A DNA stretch of 64,000 nt. Source: DATBJG01 sp963790545 (GTDB lineage: Bacteria > Acidobacteriota > Vicinamibacteria > Vicinamibacterales > JAMQPK01). Below, piece by piece: positions 38,730 to 47,141 of this stretch. Under the pieces are notes generated by a model. That model did no database searches and had not been told where the DNA came from. It worked only from the letters and a program-made list of their open reading frames with translations. The position numbers and the translations under genes were made by a program. The stretch is from NCBI GenBank assembly GCA_963790545.1, contig CAWBPA010000024.1, positions 372,001-436,000 on the forward strand, in the 5' to 3' direction. Numbering within the stretch: position 1 is the stretch's first letter; the number at the start of each line of letters is the position of its first letter.

Positions 38730-39113
38730 TCACCCTGATTGTTTTCGGCGGCGTGTCCGGGCTGGCTTCTTGTGACGGGTCGAAACGAAGTCCCAGGCCA
38801 TCCGCACCAGATCCCGCAATGCGTCAGGGTGGACGCGGGACAGCCGCACGAGCACGCATGGATAATTCACGTAGTGGTCCGTGAGGTAGTAGATATCTGG
38901 TTCTGCGGCAATCAGCTCGTCGCGTTGTGCGAAGTCCATGCGAACGACGAGCGAGTTCGGCTCCGCCGATTTGTTGATGGCCACGCACGCAAACATCCTT
39001 CCACGAACCTTGAGAGCTGGTGACCCATAGGCCGTCGCATCCTCCACATCGGGCAGCGCAAGCCCCAGCTGTCGTACGGTGTCGAAGGTGATCGTCGTTC
39101 GGGGCTTGGGCAT
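38730..39113 (-). CDS. MmcQ/YjbR family DNA-binding protein
   Basis: A 127-residue protein of the YjbR (CyaY-like fold) family: TFDTVRQLGLALPDVEDATA, YGSPALKVRGRMFACVAI, then a hydrophobic strand, and LVRMAWDFVSTRHKK at the end before a basic tail. The family is described as DNA-binding on the strength of its fold; its function in the cell is unknown. It sits at the edge of the 900 bp repeat region that follows. Confidence 0.88.
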   Translation of the reverse strand: MPKPRTTITFDTVRQLGLALPDVEDATAYGSPALKVRGRMFACVAINKSAEPNSLVVRMDFAQRDELIAAEPDIYYLTDHYVNYPCVLVRLSRVHPDALRDLVRMAWDFVSTRHKKPARTRRRKQSG

Positions 39114-39196
39114 TGCCTCACCGGCTCCTTAGTCGCAGATCTGTAACAGGATGAACGAGACGCAGATCGACGACGCGGATCCTTTCATGACCATTG

Positions 39197-39497
39197 AGAC
39201 GGGACGCGGATCTGACGCGCGGATTCCTTGCATCCTTCGGACGGGACGCGGATTGACGCGAATCCTGCATCCCATCGGACGCGACGCGGATCGACGCGAA
39301 TCCTGCATCCCATCGGACAGGACGTGGATTGACGCGGATCCTGCATCCATCGGACGGGACGCGGATTGACGCGAATCCTGCATCCCGTCGGACGGGACGC
39401 GGATCGACGCGAATCCTCCACACATCAGACAGGACGTGGATTGACGCGGATCCTGCATCCATCGGACGGGACGCGGATCGACGCGAATCCTCTGCCG
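39197..39497. repeat. Tandem array of 37-38 nt units, eight copies (direct block)
   Basis: Eight degenerate copies of a 37-38 nt unit that starts GACGGGACGCGGATTGACGC and ends AATCCTGCATCCCATCG. Two alternating sub-types exist (GACGGGACGCGG and GACAGGACGTGG). There are no constant repeats with variable spacers, so it is not a CRISPR array. A second, inverted block follows at 39.6 kb. Bases 39114-39196 and 39498-39600 have looser copies of the same words and no gene. Confidence 0.9.
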
Positions 39498-39599
39498 ACA
39501 CTCTAATGCACCCATCCTGGTTCCGGCGATGTCAGGTCCGCGCCCGTCCAGGGGTCGCAGCGATTGCGAAGATCTGCGGCCATCGCCGTCCCGTCACGA

Positions 39600-40005
39600 T
39601 CCGTAGCGATCCGCACCGATTCGCGTCCCGTTTGATCTATGGAGATCCGCGCCGATCCGCGCCCCGTTGATCCACGGAGAATCCGCGCCGATCCGCGTCC
39701 CGTCAATCCTTGAAGATCCGCGCCGATCCGCGTCCCGTCGACCCATGGAGATCCGCGCCGATCCGCGCCCCGTTGATCCACGGAGAATCCGCGTCGATCC
39801 GCGTCCCGTCAATCCTTGAAGATCCGCGTCGATCCGCGCCCCGTCAATCCTTGAAGATCCGCGTCGATCCGCGCCCCGTCAATCCTTGAAGATCCGCGCC
39901 GATCCGCGTTCCGTCGACCCATGGAGATCCGCGCCGATCCGCGTCCCGTTGACCCATGGAGAATCCGCGCTGATCCGCGTCCCGTCGATCTGTGGAGATC
40001 CGCGT
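39600..40005. repeat. Tandem array of 35-36 nt units, about ten copies (inverted block)
   Basis: About ten copies of GATCCGCGCCGATCCGCG followed by TCCCGTCAATCCTTGAA or a variant tail (CGACCCATGGA, TGATCCACGGA). The word GATCCGCGTC is the reverse complement of the GACGCGGATC word of the block at 39.2 kb, so the two blocks face each other around a 100 bp centre. The array begins directly after the 3' end of the histone-deacetylase-like gene. Confidence 0.9.
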
Positions 40006-40019
40006 TCATCGGCGGCGCC

Positions 40020-41050
40020 TCACAGCCGCCAGTACTTCGCCTGGGCCGCGCGAACAGCCTCGATCGCACGCTCTGCGGCGCGTCCAGGCGACGCCTCGAC
40101 GCGCGGGCAAATCGCGCTTCTTCCCCGCAGCCACGGCCACCGTCAGTTCCAGACAGCTCTTCAGGGCTGCCAGGTCGTAGCCTCCCTCCGAGACGAGCAC
40201 GAGGCGCCCCTGACAACACCGGTCGCTTGATCGCACACAGCTCCGCCGTCAACGCGCCGTAGCCTTCGGTCGACATGCGCATCCCAGCCAGAGGATCCCG
40301 GGCATGCGCGTCGAAACCGGCTGAGATCAAGATGAGATCTGGACGGAACTGGTCGAGGACCGGAACCACGAGCGCACGGAAGACCGCAAGAAAATCTGCG
40401 TCGGTGGCTCCAGCCTCGAGGGGCACGTTCAGCGTAAAACCCAGCCCCTTGTCCCGCCCAACATCATCCGCCGCGCCGGTGCCTGGATAGAACGGATACT
40501 GATGCGTGGAAACATACAGCACCCGCGGGTCCTCATAGAACATCCATTGGGTGCCGTTGCCGTGGTGAACGTCGTAATCCACGACGGCCACCCGCGCGGC
40601 GCCCCGTTGAAGGGCGTGGGCCGCCGCGACCGCCACGTTGTTGTACAAGCAGAAGCCCATCGCGCGGCTTCGTTCGGCGTGGTGCCCGGGTGGCCGAACG
40701 AACGCAAACGCCCGCTTCAGGTCTGGCGACGTGGTGAGAATCCGATCGATTGCCGTCAGCGTCGCCCCGGCCGCCAGCAGTGCCACGTCGTGCGATTCCG
40801 GCGACGTAAAGGTGTCGGGATCCAGGCTCACCGCCCGGCCGGCGGTGGCCGCAATGCGATCAAGGTAGCGCGGGTCGTGAACCCGCTGCAGTTCTTCGCG
40901 TGTGGCCGGCCTGGGCTGAACCACGACGCCACCGGTGCCGCGCCAGGCCTCGGCCACGGCGTGCATCACTTCGGCTCGCTGCGGACGTTCAGGATGGCCT
41001 GGTGGGGTGGTGTGGTCGCGAAAGCGCTCCGAGGTGACAATGGCAAACAT
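40020..41050 (-). CDS. Histone deacetylase / acetoin-utilisation family hydrolase (frameshifted)
   Basis: From ATG 41050 the protein shows the class II HDAC fold: HPERPQRAEVMHAV, RPPGHHAERSRAMGFC, the zinc ligands in VVDYDVHHGNGTQ and ISAGFDAHARDPL. After shifts near 40220 and 40100 it continues GRLVLVSEGGYDLAALKSCL (catalytic tyrosine in GGY) and ends AIEAVRAAQAKYWRL at the TGA at 40020. Bacterial members deacetylate small acetylated amines, polyamines or proteins. Without the shifts the frame runs on into the 36-nt array, producing a spurious repeat tail. It lies downstream of the etf/oxidoreductase genes. Confidence 0.88.
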
Positions 41051-41056
41051 AAAAAT

Positions 41057-41152
41057 GAATGCGGAATACAGAAGACAGAATTCAGGAGAAGGACACGAAC
41101 CGATTGAGTTTGAAATCCGGCGCATCCGGTCTTCTGTCTTCTGTCTTCTATT
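41057..41152. repeat. Inverted pair of ACAGAAG / CTTCTGT heptamers
   Basis: Left: ACAGAAG then ACAGAATTCAGGAG (about 41068-41090). Right: CTTCTGT, CTTCTGT, CTTCTAT (41131-41151), the reverse complement. The pair lies between the DUF374 acyltransferase and the HDAC start, so it forms the HDAC leader. Confidence 0.8.
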
Positions 41153-41155
41153 CTC

Positions 41156-41828
41156 TTAAGCATCTCTTTCGCCCTGATCTCGAGCAGCCCGAGCGAGTGT
41201 TCAAGTTCCTCACGCTTCCGTTCGATCATCGCTTCGTCAGGATCGCGCGGGACGGGGATGGGAACTCCAATGGCCAGGGCCGTCGTGCTGAACGGTCGTG
41301 GAATCTGCGTCCGATCCCAGCTGCCCAGCGTCCAATGGCGTTCGGCTTCGATGTGGAATGGCACCAGCGGGTTCTCCGTGGCGCCGGCCAGCCAGATGGC
41401 ACCCGCCTGGGCGCGTCTGGCTGGCCCCGTGGCCCGTCCAGCGTAAAGGCCACTGCCCTGCCGGTCTCGAGGACGCGCTTCATCTGCAGCAGAGCACGTC
41501 GCGCCCCCCGCGACGTCGATCCGCGAGCCGTGCCATAGCCAAAACGCTCGATGATCCGGGCAATCCACTCGCCGTCGAAGTTCTCGCTCGTGATGACGAC
41601 GATACCGCGGCGGCGGAAGTAGTACGTGGCGGGAAGAATGCGACCGTGCCAGAACCCCAGCACTGGCGGGCGCCCCGAAGCGGTCAGCGCGTCCAGGTGC
41701 TCGGCGCCGTCAACCTGCCAGCGCAACGTGCGACCGAGCAGATTGACGAGCGGATAACCCACACCGGCAATCACCGAAATCTGAGCACGTCGCCATGTCG
41801 ACGTGCGCCAATCAGGTTTGGGGTTCAA
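41156..41828 (-). CDS. DUF374 lysophospholipid acyltransferase family protein (frameshifted)
   Basis: From ATG 41828: TLRWQVDGAEHLDALTASGR, then FWHGRILPATYYFRRRGIVV, SENFDGEWIARIIERFGYGT and FTLDGPRG, the DUF374 pattern. After a shift near 41425 it continues AGAIWLAGATENPLVPFHIE and RPFSTTALAIGVPI. Family members resemble acyltransferases of lipid A or phospholipid synthesis, but DUF374 lacks a proven reaction. The open frame does not stop at the expected place; a TAA one base out of frame at 41156-41158 is probably the real end. Its start overlaps the upstream oxidoreductase gene by 17 bp. Confidence 0.82.
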
Positions 41829-43650
41829 CGCTCTTCATTTTGCCATCGACATACGTCATGAGGTCGACCAGGCCGATTGCCGTCGTGGAACTGGCCTGAG
41901 CCCCACGCAGCATGATCGAACAGAACGGACAGCCCATGACAATCGTTTTCGCGCCGGTGGCCACCAACTGATCGAACCGCTCCTGGCTGATCCGTTTGCC
42001 TTGTTCTTCCCGGTCCTCGAACAGCAGTCCCCCGCCAGCGCCACAGCAGAACGTCTCCCGTCCGTGGCGCGCGGGCTCCGCGACGCTGGCGCCAAATCGC
42101 TTCAGCAGGGCACGAGGAGCCGCGGTTTCACCGATATAGCGCCCGAGGTAACACGGATCGTGGAAGGTGACCGTTTCGTCGTCGGCGGCCGAGCGTTGGT
42201 CGCGGGTGAGCGTTTCCACCAATATCGAAGAGTGAACCACCGTCGCGTCGAAGCCGAACATCTGATAGTCGTGACCGAGCGTCTTCACGCAATGAGGACA
42301 CGACGTCACGACCTTCTTGGCACCAGCCGTGTTGAGATCCGCGATGTTCTGAGTCGCCAGCTCCTGAAAGACGAACTCGTTGCCCGTCCGTTTGGCCGGA
42401 TCACCGTTGCACCGTTCCTTGCTCAACACACCAAACGTGAGGCCTTTGGCGCGAAGAATCGCAAAAAGCGACTTCAGCGATTTCTGGTAGTCGGCTTCGA
42501 AGTTTCCGGCACAGCCAAGCCAGACCAGATACTCGTGTTTGGAAGGGTCGAACACTTCGAGCTCGGCCGCGGCCATGAACTTCTGGCGTTGCGTGGAGTC
42601 CAGTCCCCAGATGTTCCCGCGACGCTCGAGGTGATTGTAGACCGCACCCAGATAGGCGGGCGCCTCCCCGTTCGACGTGAGGCCGCGTCTGGCGCCAATG
42701 ACGAGCGGCAGGTGCTCCACGCCAACGGGACACGCATCCTCGCAGGCACCGCACGTCGTGCACTGCCACAGCACCTCGGGATCGTAGAGATCGACCAGCT
42801 TCTGGTCGAACCGTCCAGCCAGCAGGGCCTCTTCGTTCTGCAGGATCAGCTTCTTGGGATTGAGCAGCTTGCCGGTGGCAAACGCCGGACATCGTTCCTG
42901 ACAGCGCCCGCACTCGACACAGGTGAACGCATCAATCACTTCCTTGGCTTCCAGATCCTTCACGCGCTCATACCCGACTTCCTCCTTCTCGAAGTCGAGG
43001 TTCTGGACCGTTCCCAGTCGATCGGATTTGAGGAAAAGGGTGACCGGCGATATCAGCAGATGAAGATGCTTCGAGTTCGGAATCAGCACAAGAAAGCCAA
43101 GAATCACGAGCGCGTGCACCCACCAATTGACCCGGGCGGTCGTGGCTTCGAGCCGAAAGGACAGCAGGAACGTCACCATCAGCGTCGCAATGAAGACGCC
43201 GATCAACAATGATTCCCTGGAGACGCGGCCGCTGAGCGACAGCACGGCAGGCCGAAGCAGGCCACGCCGGACACCGAGCACGATCATCCCGGCCAGCACG
43301 GCAACGGCAAACGGAACGAGCAGGCGCTGGTACGCGTGAAACCAGGCCGTCTCGGTCCAGTCCGCTATACCCAGGCCCGAGAGGAATTCCACCGCCGTAT
43401 AACCCCCGAACGCCACGAAACCCCAGAAGACGAACGCATGAGCCAACCCGACCACCGGCTTGGCCGCAATCGTCTTGCTCTGAAAAACGACCTCAAAGAG
43501 GAGACGTCGCAGACGAACGGGCCATCCGTCGAGTCGAAGATTGTTCTTGGCACGAATGACGAGCCGGAGGCGATGGGCGATCTGGACGCCGAAGGCGACA
43601 AGAGCGGCCAGGACGAGAAGGCGGAAGATCCAGACAGACCAGTCGAACAT
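41812..43650 (-). CDS. Membrane-bound FeS ETF:(mena)quinone oxidoreductase (HdrD-like, DUF224)
   Basis: A 612-residue protein. The first 230 residues have five or six membrane helices like the NarI-type haem/quinone domain (GLAHAFVFWGFVAFGGYTAV; VNWWVHALVILGFLVLIPNS). Next come two 4Fe-4S motifs, CVECGRCQERCP and CTTCGACEDACP. Last are two CCG (cysteine-rich) domains with CPHCVKTLGHDY, TFHDPCYLGRY, FCCGAGGG and MGCPFC. Proteins of this layout next to etfBA carry electrons from ETF to menaquinone in syntrophs and other anaerobes (EMO/DUF224). The etfBA neighbours and the menaquinone genes in this window support that role. It overlaps the DUF374 gene by 17 bp. Confidence 0.88.
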   Translation of the reverse strand: MFDWSVWIFRLLVLAALVAFGVQIAHRLRLVIRAKNNLRLDGWPVRLRRLLFEVVFQSKTIAAKPVVGLAHAFVFWGFVAFGGYTAVEFLSGLGIADWTETAWFHAYQRLLVPFAVAVLAGMIVLGVRRGLLRPAVLSLSGRVSRESLLIGVFIATLMVTFLLSFRLEATTARVNWWVHALVILGFLVLIPNSKHLHLLISPVTLFLKSDRLGTVQNLDFEKEEVGYERVKDLEAKEVIDAFTCVECGRCQERCPAFATGKLLNPKKLILQNEEALLAGRFDQKLVDLYDPEVLWQCTTCGACEDACPVGVEHLPLVIGARRGLTSNGEAPAYLGAVYNHLERRGNIWGLDSTQRQKFMAAAELEVFDPSKHEYLVWLGCAGNFEADYQKSLKSLFAILRAKGLTFGVLSKERCNGDPAKRTGNEFVFQELATQNIADLNTAGAKKVVTSCPHCVKTLGHDYQMFGFDATVVHSSILVETLTRDQRSAADDETVTFHDPCYLGRYIGETAAPRALLKRFGASVAEPARHGRETFCCGAGGGLLFEDREEQGKRISQERFDQLVATGAKTIVMGCPFCSIMLRGAQASSTTAIGLVDLMTYVDGKMKSVEPQT

Positions 43651-43738
43651 TTAAGATGTGTCGATTACTGATGTCTGATTCGTTGACGATTTGCGAATCG
43701 CGATTTCTGATTTATTGGACGATTGGTTGCTGACCTGG

Positions 43739-44719
43739 TTATTTGCTCAATTCGGTCAGTAACGCCGGCACCACCTCGAACAGATCGCCGACAATGCCGT
43801 AGTCGGCCACTTCGAAGATCGGGGCGTCGGGATCCTTGTTGACGGCAACAATCGTTCTCGAGCCTTTCATGCCAACCAGGTGCTGGATGGCTCCGGAGAT
43901 CCCCAAGGCCAGGTACAGCTTTGGTGCCACGGTCTGACCGGAGCTGCCCACCTGTCGTTCCATTGGGAGCCAGCCGGCGTCACAGATGGGTCGGGAAGCC
44001 GCCAGCTCGGCTCCCAAGGCTGTCGCGAGCTTACGGACCAGCTCGAGATGCTCCTGGCCCTTGATGCCGCGCCCCACCGACACAATCCGCTCCGCCTGCG
44101 AAAGGTCGACGGCCTGCTTGGCTTCCTGAAACGGCGCCTCCGGCGTGACGCGGATGGCGGCCACATCCGGCGAGAACGGAACCGCGGTCACCGGAGCCGG
44201 TGCCGATCCTCGGACCGCGGCGTCAGCGCGAAAAGCTCCGATCTGAAACGTCACAAGGTATGGAGCTTCCCCTTCGGGTACAACCTCAGCAGCGAGCTTG
44301 CCCTGGAACATGGGGCGAACGAACGACCAGGCGTCGCCAGTTCGCTTCAGCGCGACACAGTCGGTCAGCAGGGCCCGGCGCAGCCGCGCGGCGAGCTTTG
44401 GCGCGAAATCGCGTGTCTGGTACGTATGGGGAAGGACCACCCAAAGGGGCGCAGCTTTTTCAATGGCTGCGGATACCGCCTGGACATGCCCTTCTGGCGT
44501 GTATGACTCCAGCGCGCCGTGATCAATGGTCAGCACTTCAGCCACAGCGGCCTGGGCGAGCTCGGTGGCCACAGTGCCAATTCCCGAACCGACAATCAAG
44601 ACGCACGCGGTCTGCCCGTCGGCCACCAACTGCTGCCCGGCGGCAATCGCTTCCCATGAGGCCCGGTTCAGCTTCCCGGCACGCTGCTCGGCAACGATGA
44701 GGATGGGCCGGTTTGTCAT
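43739..44719 (-). CDS. etfA: Electron transfer flavoprotein alpha subunit
   Basis: A 326-residue EtfA: N-terminal nucleotide-binding-like domain (about 1-190) and the FAD domain with VSVGRGIKGQEHLELVRKLA, SRPICDAGWLPMERQVGSSG, ALGISGAIQHLVGMKGS and VAVNKDPDAPIFEVADYGIV. These are the family's FAD-binding signatures. With EtfB it takes electrons from acyl-CoA dehydrogenases. Its ATG overlaps the etfB TGA (ATGA), so the two are translationally coupled. The 88 bp to the next gene is an AT-richer stretch with several degenerate GATT words. Confidence 0.95.
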   Translation of the reverse strand: MTNRPILIVAEQRAGKLNRASWEAIAAGQQLVADGQTACVLIVGSGIGTVATELAQAAVAEVLTIDHGALESYTPEGHVQAVSAAIEKAAPLWVVLPHTYQTRDFAPKLAARLRRALLTDCVALKRTGDAWSFVRPMFQGKLAAEVVPEGEAPYLVTFQIGAFRADAAVRGSAPAPVTAVPFSPDVAAIRVTPEAPFQEAKQAVDLSQAERIVSVGRGIKGQEHLELVRKLATALGAELAASRPICDAGWLPMERQVGSSGQTVAPKLYLALGISGAIQHLVGMKGSRTIVAVNKDPDAPIFEVADYGIVGDLFEVVPALLTELSK

Positions 44720-45477
44720 AGAACGCGTCGTTCATCACGCAACTTGCGAATGAGCTCGGCGGCAACCTCTGCGGGCGAACCGCCAATCATCTCCGTCCGT
44801 TTGGTCTTCTGCGGAACCGACAGCGCAAGAATGCGCTGAGACGGCTTGAGCCCGGCGGGCACCGGCACTCGACGAATCTCCTTCTTCTTGGCCGCCATGA
44901 TGCCCTTGAGCGTGGCGTATCGAAGCTGGTTGATCCCGCTCTGGATCGTCAGCACAGCCGGCAGCGGCATGCTCACCCACTGAAACCAGCCGCCCTCCAG
45001 CTCGCGCTTGACGCGCACATCAGGTCCCGAGACCTGAACCTCCATGACGATGGTGGCATGCGGCAGCCCCAGCCGTTCGGCAACGATGACACCCGTCTGG
45101 GCGAATCCCTGGTCATCAGATTGAAGGCCCGTCAGGATGAGATCGAACTTCTCGTCGCGCGCCGCGGCCGCAAGGGCCTCGCCGACCACGGCGGCGTCCG
45201 CGGACGCCAGCCCCTCGTCCTCGACGTGGAGCGCGCGATCGGCGCCACGCGCCAGCGCCTCGCGGATCACCTGTGCGACGCGCGAGGGTCCGGCCGAACA
45301 CACGACGACTTCCCCGCCCTGGGCCTCTCGCAACCTTAGTCCCTCCTCGAGCGCGTACGCGTCCGGCTCGTTCATCTCGTAACTGGCTTCTGACTCGCGA
45401 ATCCATGTGTGCGACTCGTTGAGCTTCGGCTGCCACTCGCGGGTCGGGACCTGTTTGATACAGACGGCGATTTTCAT
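44716..45477 (-). CDS. etfB: Electron transfer flavoprotein beta subunit
   Basis: A 253-residue EtfB with AVCIKQVPTREWQP at the start, MNEPDAYALEEGLRL, the AMP-binding region LTGLQSDDQGFAQTGVIVAE, and RYATLKGIMAAKKKEI, the family signature that holds the interface with EtfA and the dehydrogenase. I use ATG 45477 because the conserved sequence starts there and the upstream in-frame codons are a repeat array. It is the first gene of etfB-etfA-oxidoreductase, separated from fabF only by the array. Confidence 0.95.
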   Translation of the reverse strand: MKIAVCIKQVPTREWQPKLNESHTWIRESEASYEMNEPDAYALEEGLRLREAQGGEVVVCSAGPSRVAQVIREALARGADRALHVEDEGLASADAAVVGEALAAAARDEKFDLILTGLQSDDQGFAQTGVIVAERLGLPHATIVMEVQVSGPDVRVKRELEGGWFQWVSMPLPAVLTIQSGINQLRYATLKGIMAAKKKEIRRVPVPAGLKPSQRILALSVPQKTKRTEMIGGSPAEVAAELIRKLRDERRVL

Positions 45478-45492
45478 GGCTGACGCATGTGA

Positions 45493-45561
45493 GTCGGCAG
45501 TGGGCAGCAGGCGGCAGGCAGTTTGACAAGCGTGATCCGCTGCCAACTGCGCACTGCCGAC
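45493..45561. repeat. Inverted pair of heptamer arrays (GTGGGCA / TGCCGAC)
   Basis: Left: GTCGGCA, GTGGGCA, GCAGGCG, GCAGGCA (45493-45520). Right: TGCCAAC, TGCGCAC, TGCCGAC (45541-45561), which on the other strand reads GTCGGCA, GTGCGCA, GTTGGCA. It fills the gap between fabF and etfB on the minus strand and may be a transcript boundary between the two gene groups. Confidence 0.85.
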
Positions 45562-45564
45562 AGC

Positions 45565-46806
45565 CTACTCCTCATAGCGCTTGAACAGGAGCGCAGCGTT
45601 CGTGCCGCCGAAGCCAAAGGAATTCGAAAGGGCGTGTCGAACACGTGCTGCGCGACACTTCCAGGGGACGTAGTCCAGATCGCATTCCGGATCCGGCGCG
45701 TCGAGGTTGATGGTTGGAGGCAGCGTCTGGTGGTGAACGGCCAGGGCGGTAATGCCCGCCTCGAGTCCACCCGCGGCACCCAGCAGGTGGCCCGTCATCG
45801 ACTTGGTGGACGACACGGCCATCTTGCGGGCCTGGTCGCCGAAACAGGTCTTGATCGCGGCCGTCTCGATGCGATCGTTGTAGGGCGTCGACGTCCCGTG
45901 GGCATTGATGTAGTCGACATCGCGTGGCGAGACACCCGCCTCCGCCAGAGCCATTTCCATGACACGCACGGCGCCCTCACCACCTTCGGACGGCGCAGTG
46001 ATGTGGAACGCATCCGCTGACATCCCGTATCCCACGAGCTCGGCGTAAATTTTCGCGCCACGGCGTCGCGCCACCTCGAGCTCTTCCAGGATGATGACCC
46101 CGGCGCCTTCCCCGATGATGAACCCGTCGCGATCTTTGTCGAATGGACGGCTCGCCCGTGACGGCTCGTCGTTGCGCGTGGACAACGCGCGCATGGCAGC
46201 AAACCCGCCGACGCCCATGGGCGTGATAGCCGCTTCGGACCCGCCGGCAATCATCGCGTCGGCCGCGCCGCGCCGGATGATCTCGAACGCATCGCCCACC
46301 GCGTGCGCCGATGCCGAACAGGCCGTGCAGGTGGCAGAGTTGGGGCCCTTGGCGCCGAACCGGATCGAAACCTGACCGGCGGCAAGATTGATGATGGCAG
46401 AAGGAATGAAGAACGGTGAGATGCGCCGCGGTCCGCCGTCGAGCAGTGCCTTGTGTTCCCGCTCGATCGTCGTGAACCCGCCGATACCGGAAGCGATATA
46501 CACGCCAACGCGATGGCCGTTGTCCGCGGTGATCGGGAGGTGCGAGTCATCCATGGCAAACTGAGCGGCCGCGATCGCAAACTGGATGAAGACGTCCATC
46601 TTCTTGACGTCTTTCTTCTCGATGAACTGCAGCGGATCGAAGTCTTTGACCTCGCCGGCAATCTGAGTGGAAAACCCAGCCGCATCGAACCGGGTAATCC
46701 GCCCGACCCCGCTTCTCCCCGCCAACAGCGCTTCCCAGTTGGCCTCGGTGCCAATCCCCAGCGAGGACACCAGCCCGACGCCTGTCACCACGACTCGCCT
46801 GCTCAC
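45565..46806 (-). CDS. fabF: 3-oxoacyl-ACP synthase II
   Basis: A 413-residue condensing enzyme. The catalytic triad is visible: cysteine in TACSASAHAVGDA (about residue 165), histidine in NAHGTSTPYND and histidine in SMTGHLLGAAGG. It elongates acyl-ACP with malonyl-ACP in type II fatty acid synthesis. GTG start at 46804-46806, with GGTGGAGGTT just upstream. Last gene of the plsX-fabD-fabG-acpP-fabF group, in the standard order. Confidence 0.96.
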   Translation of the reverse strand: MSRRVVVTGVGLVSSLGIGTEANWEALLAGRSGVGRITRFDAAGFSTQIAGEVKDFDPLQFIEKKDVKKMDVFIQFAIAAAQFAMDDSHLPITADNGHRVGVYIASGIGGFTTIEREHKALLDGGPRRISPFFIPSAIINLAAGQVSIRFGAKGPNSATCTACSASAHAVGDAFEIIRRGAADAMIAGGSEAAITPMGVGGFAAMRALSTRNDEPSRASRPFDKDRDGFIIGEGAGVIILEELEVARRRGAKIYAELVGYGMSADAFHITAPSEGGEGAVRVMEMALAEAGVSPRDVDYINAHGTSTPYNDRIETAAIKTCFGDQARKMAVSSTKSMTGHLLGAAGGLEAGITALAVHHQTLPPTINLDAPDPECDLDYVPWKCRAARVRHALSNSFGFGGTNAALLFKRYEE

Positions 46807-46822
46807 GCAACCTCCACCCGTG

Positions 46823-46847
46823 CTCCGGGGACCTCTCGACCCCGGAG
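46823..46847 (-). repeat. Stem-loop between acpP and fabF
   Basis: CTCCGGGG and CCCCGGAG (8 bp, perfect) around a 9-nt loop, 15 bp after the acpP stop. No T-tract follows. A hairpin here could protect acpP mRNA or partly end transcription, giving the high ACP level that cells need compared with FabF. Confidence 0.6.
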
Positions 46848-46861
46848 GGCGCGCCCGCCCG

Positions 46862-47104
46862 TCACTTCTTGGTCTTCGCGTGCGATTCGATGTAGTCGAT
46901 GGCTTCCTTGACGCGAGTGATCCGTTCGGCCTCCTCGTCTGGAATCTCGATGCCGAACTCTTCCTCGAACGCCATCACCAGCTCGACCGTGTCGAGCGAA
47001 TCCGCGCCGAGGTCGTCGACAAACGAGGCATCCGGCGTGACTTCTTCTTCGTCGACCCCGAGCTGCTCCACGATGATGCTTTTGACCTTGTCAGAAACCG
47101 CCAT
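46862..47104 (-). CDS. acpP: Acyl carrier protein
   Basis: An 80-residue acidic four-helix protein. The phosphopantetheine serine is Ser36 in LGADSLDTVELVMAFEEEFG. N-terminal KVKSIIVEQLGVDEEEVTP and C-terminal ITRVKEAIDYIE are standard. It carries growing acyl chains in fatty acid synthesis. The order fabG-acpP-fabF with short gaps shows an operon. Confidence 0.98.
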   Translation of the reverse strand: MAVSDKVKSIIVEQLGVDEEEVTPDASFVDDLGADSLDTVELVMAFEEEFGIEIPDEEAERITRVKEAIDYIESHAKTKK

Positions 47105-47141
47105 TCAATCCTCCCTCTCTGGTGAAACCTGCACCGCCGAC

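Noticed and set aside
39197..40005. CRISPR array
   Set aside because: Units vary and follow one another directly; there are no constant repeats separated by unique spacers, no leader and no cas genes.
39809..40019. Repeat-encoded C-terminal tail of the HDAC protein (Arg/Gly/Ser/Asp-rich)
   Set aside because: The conserved HDAC C-terminus is in another frame and ends at 40020; the tail exists only because a frame change carries translation into the 36-nt array.
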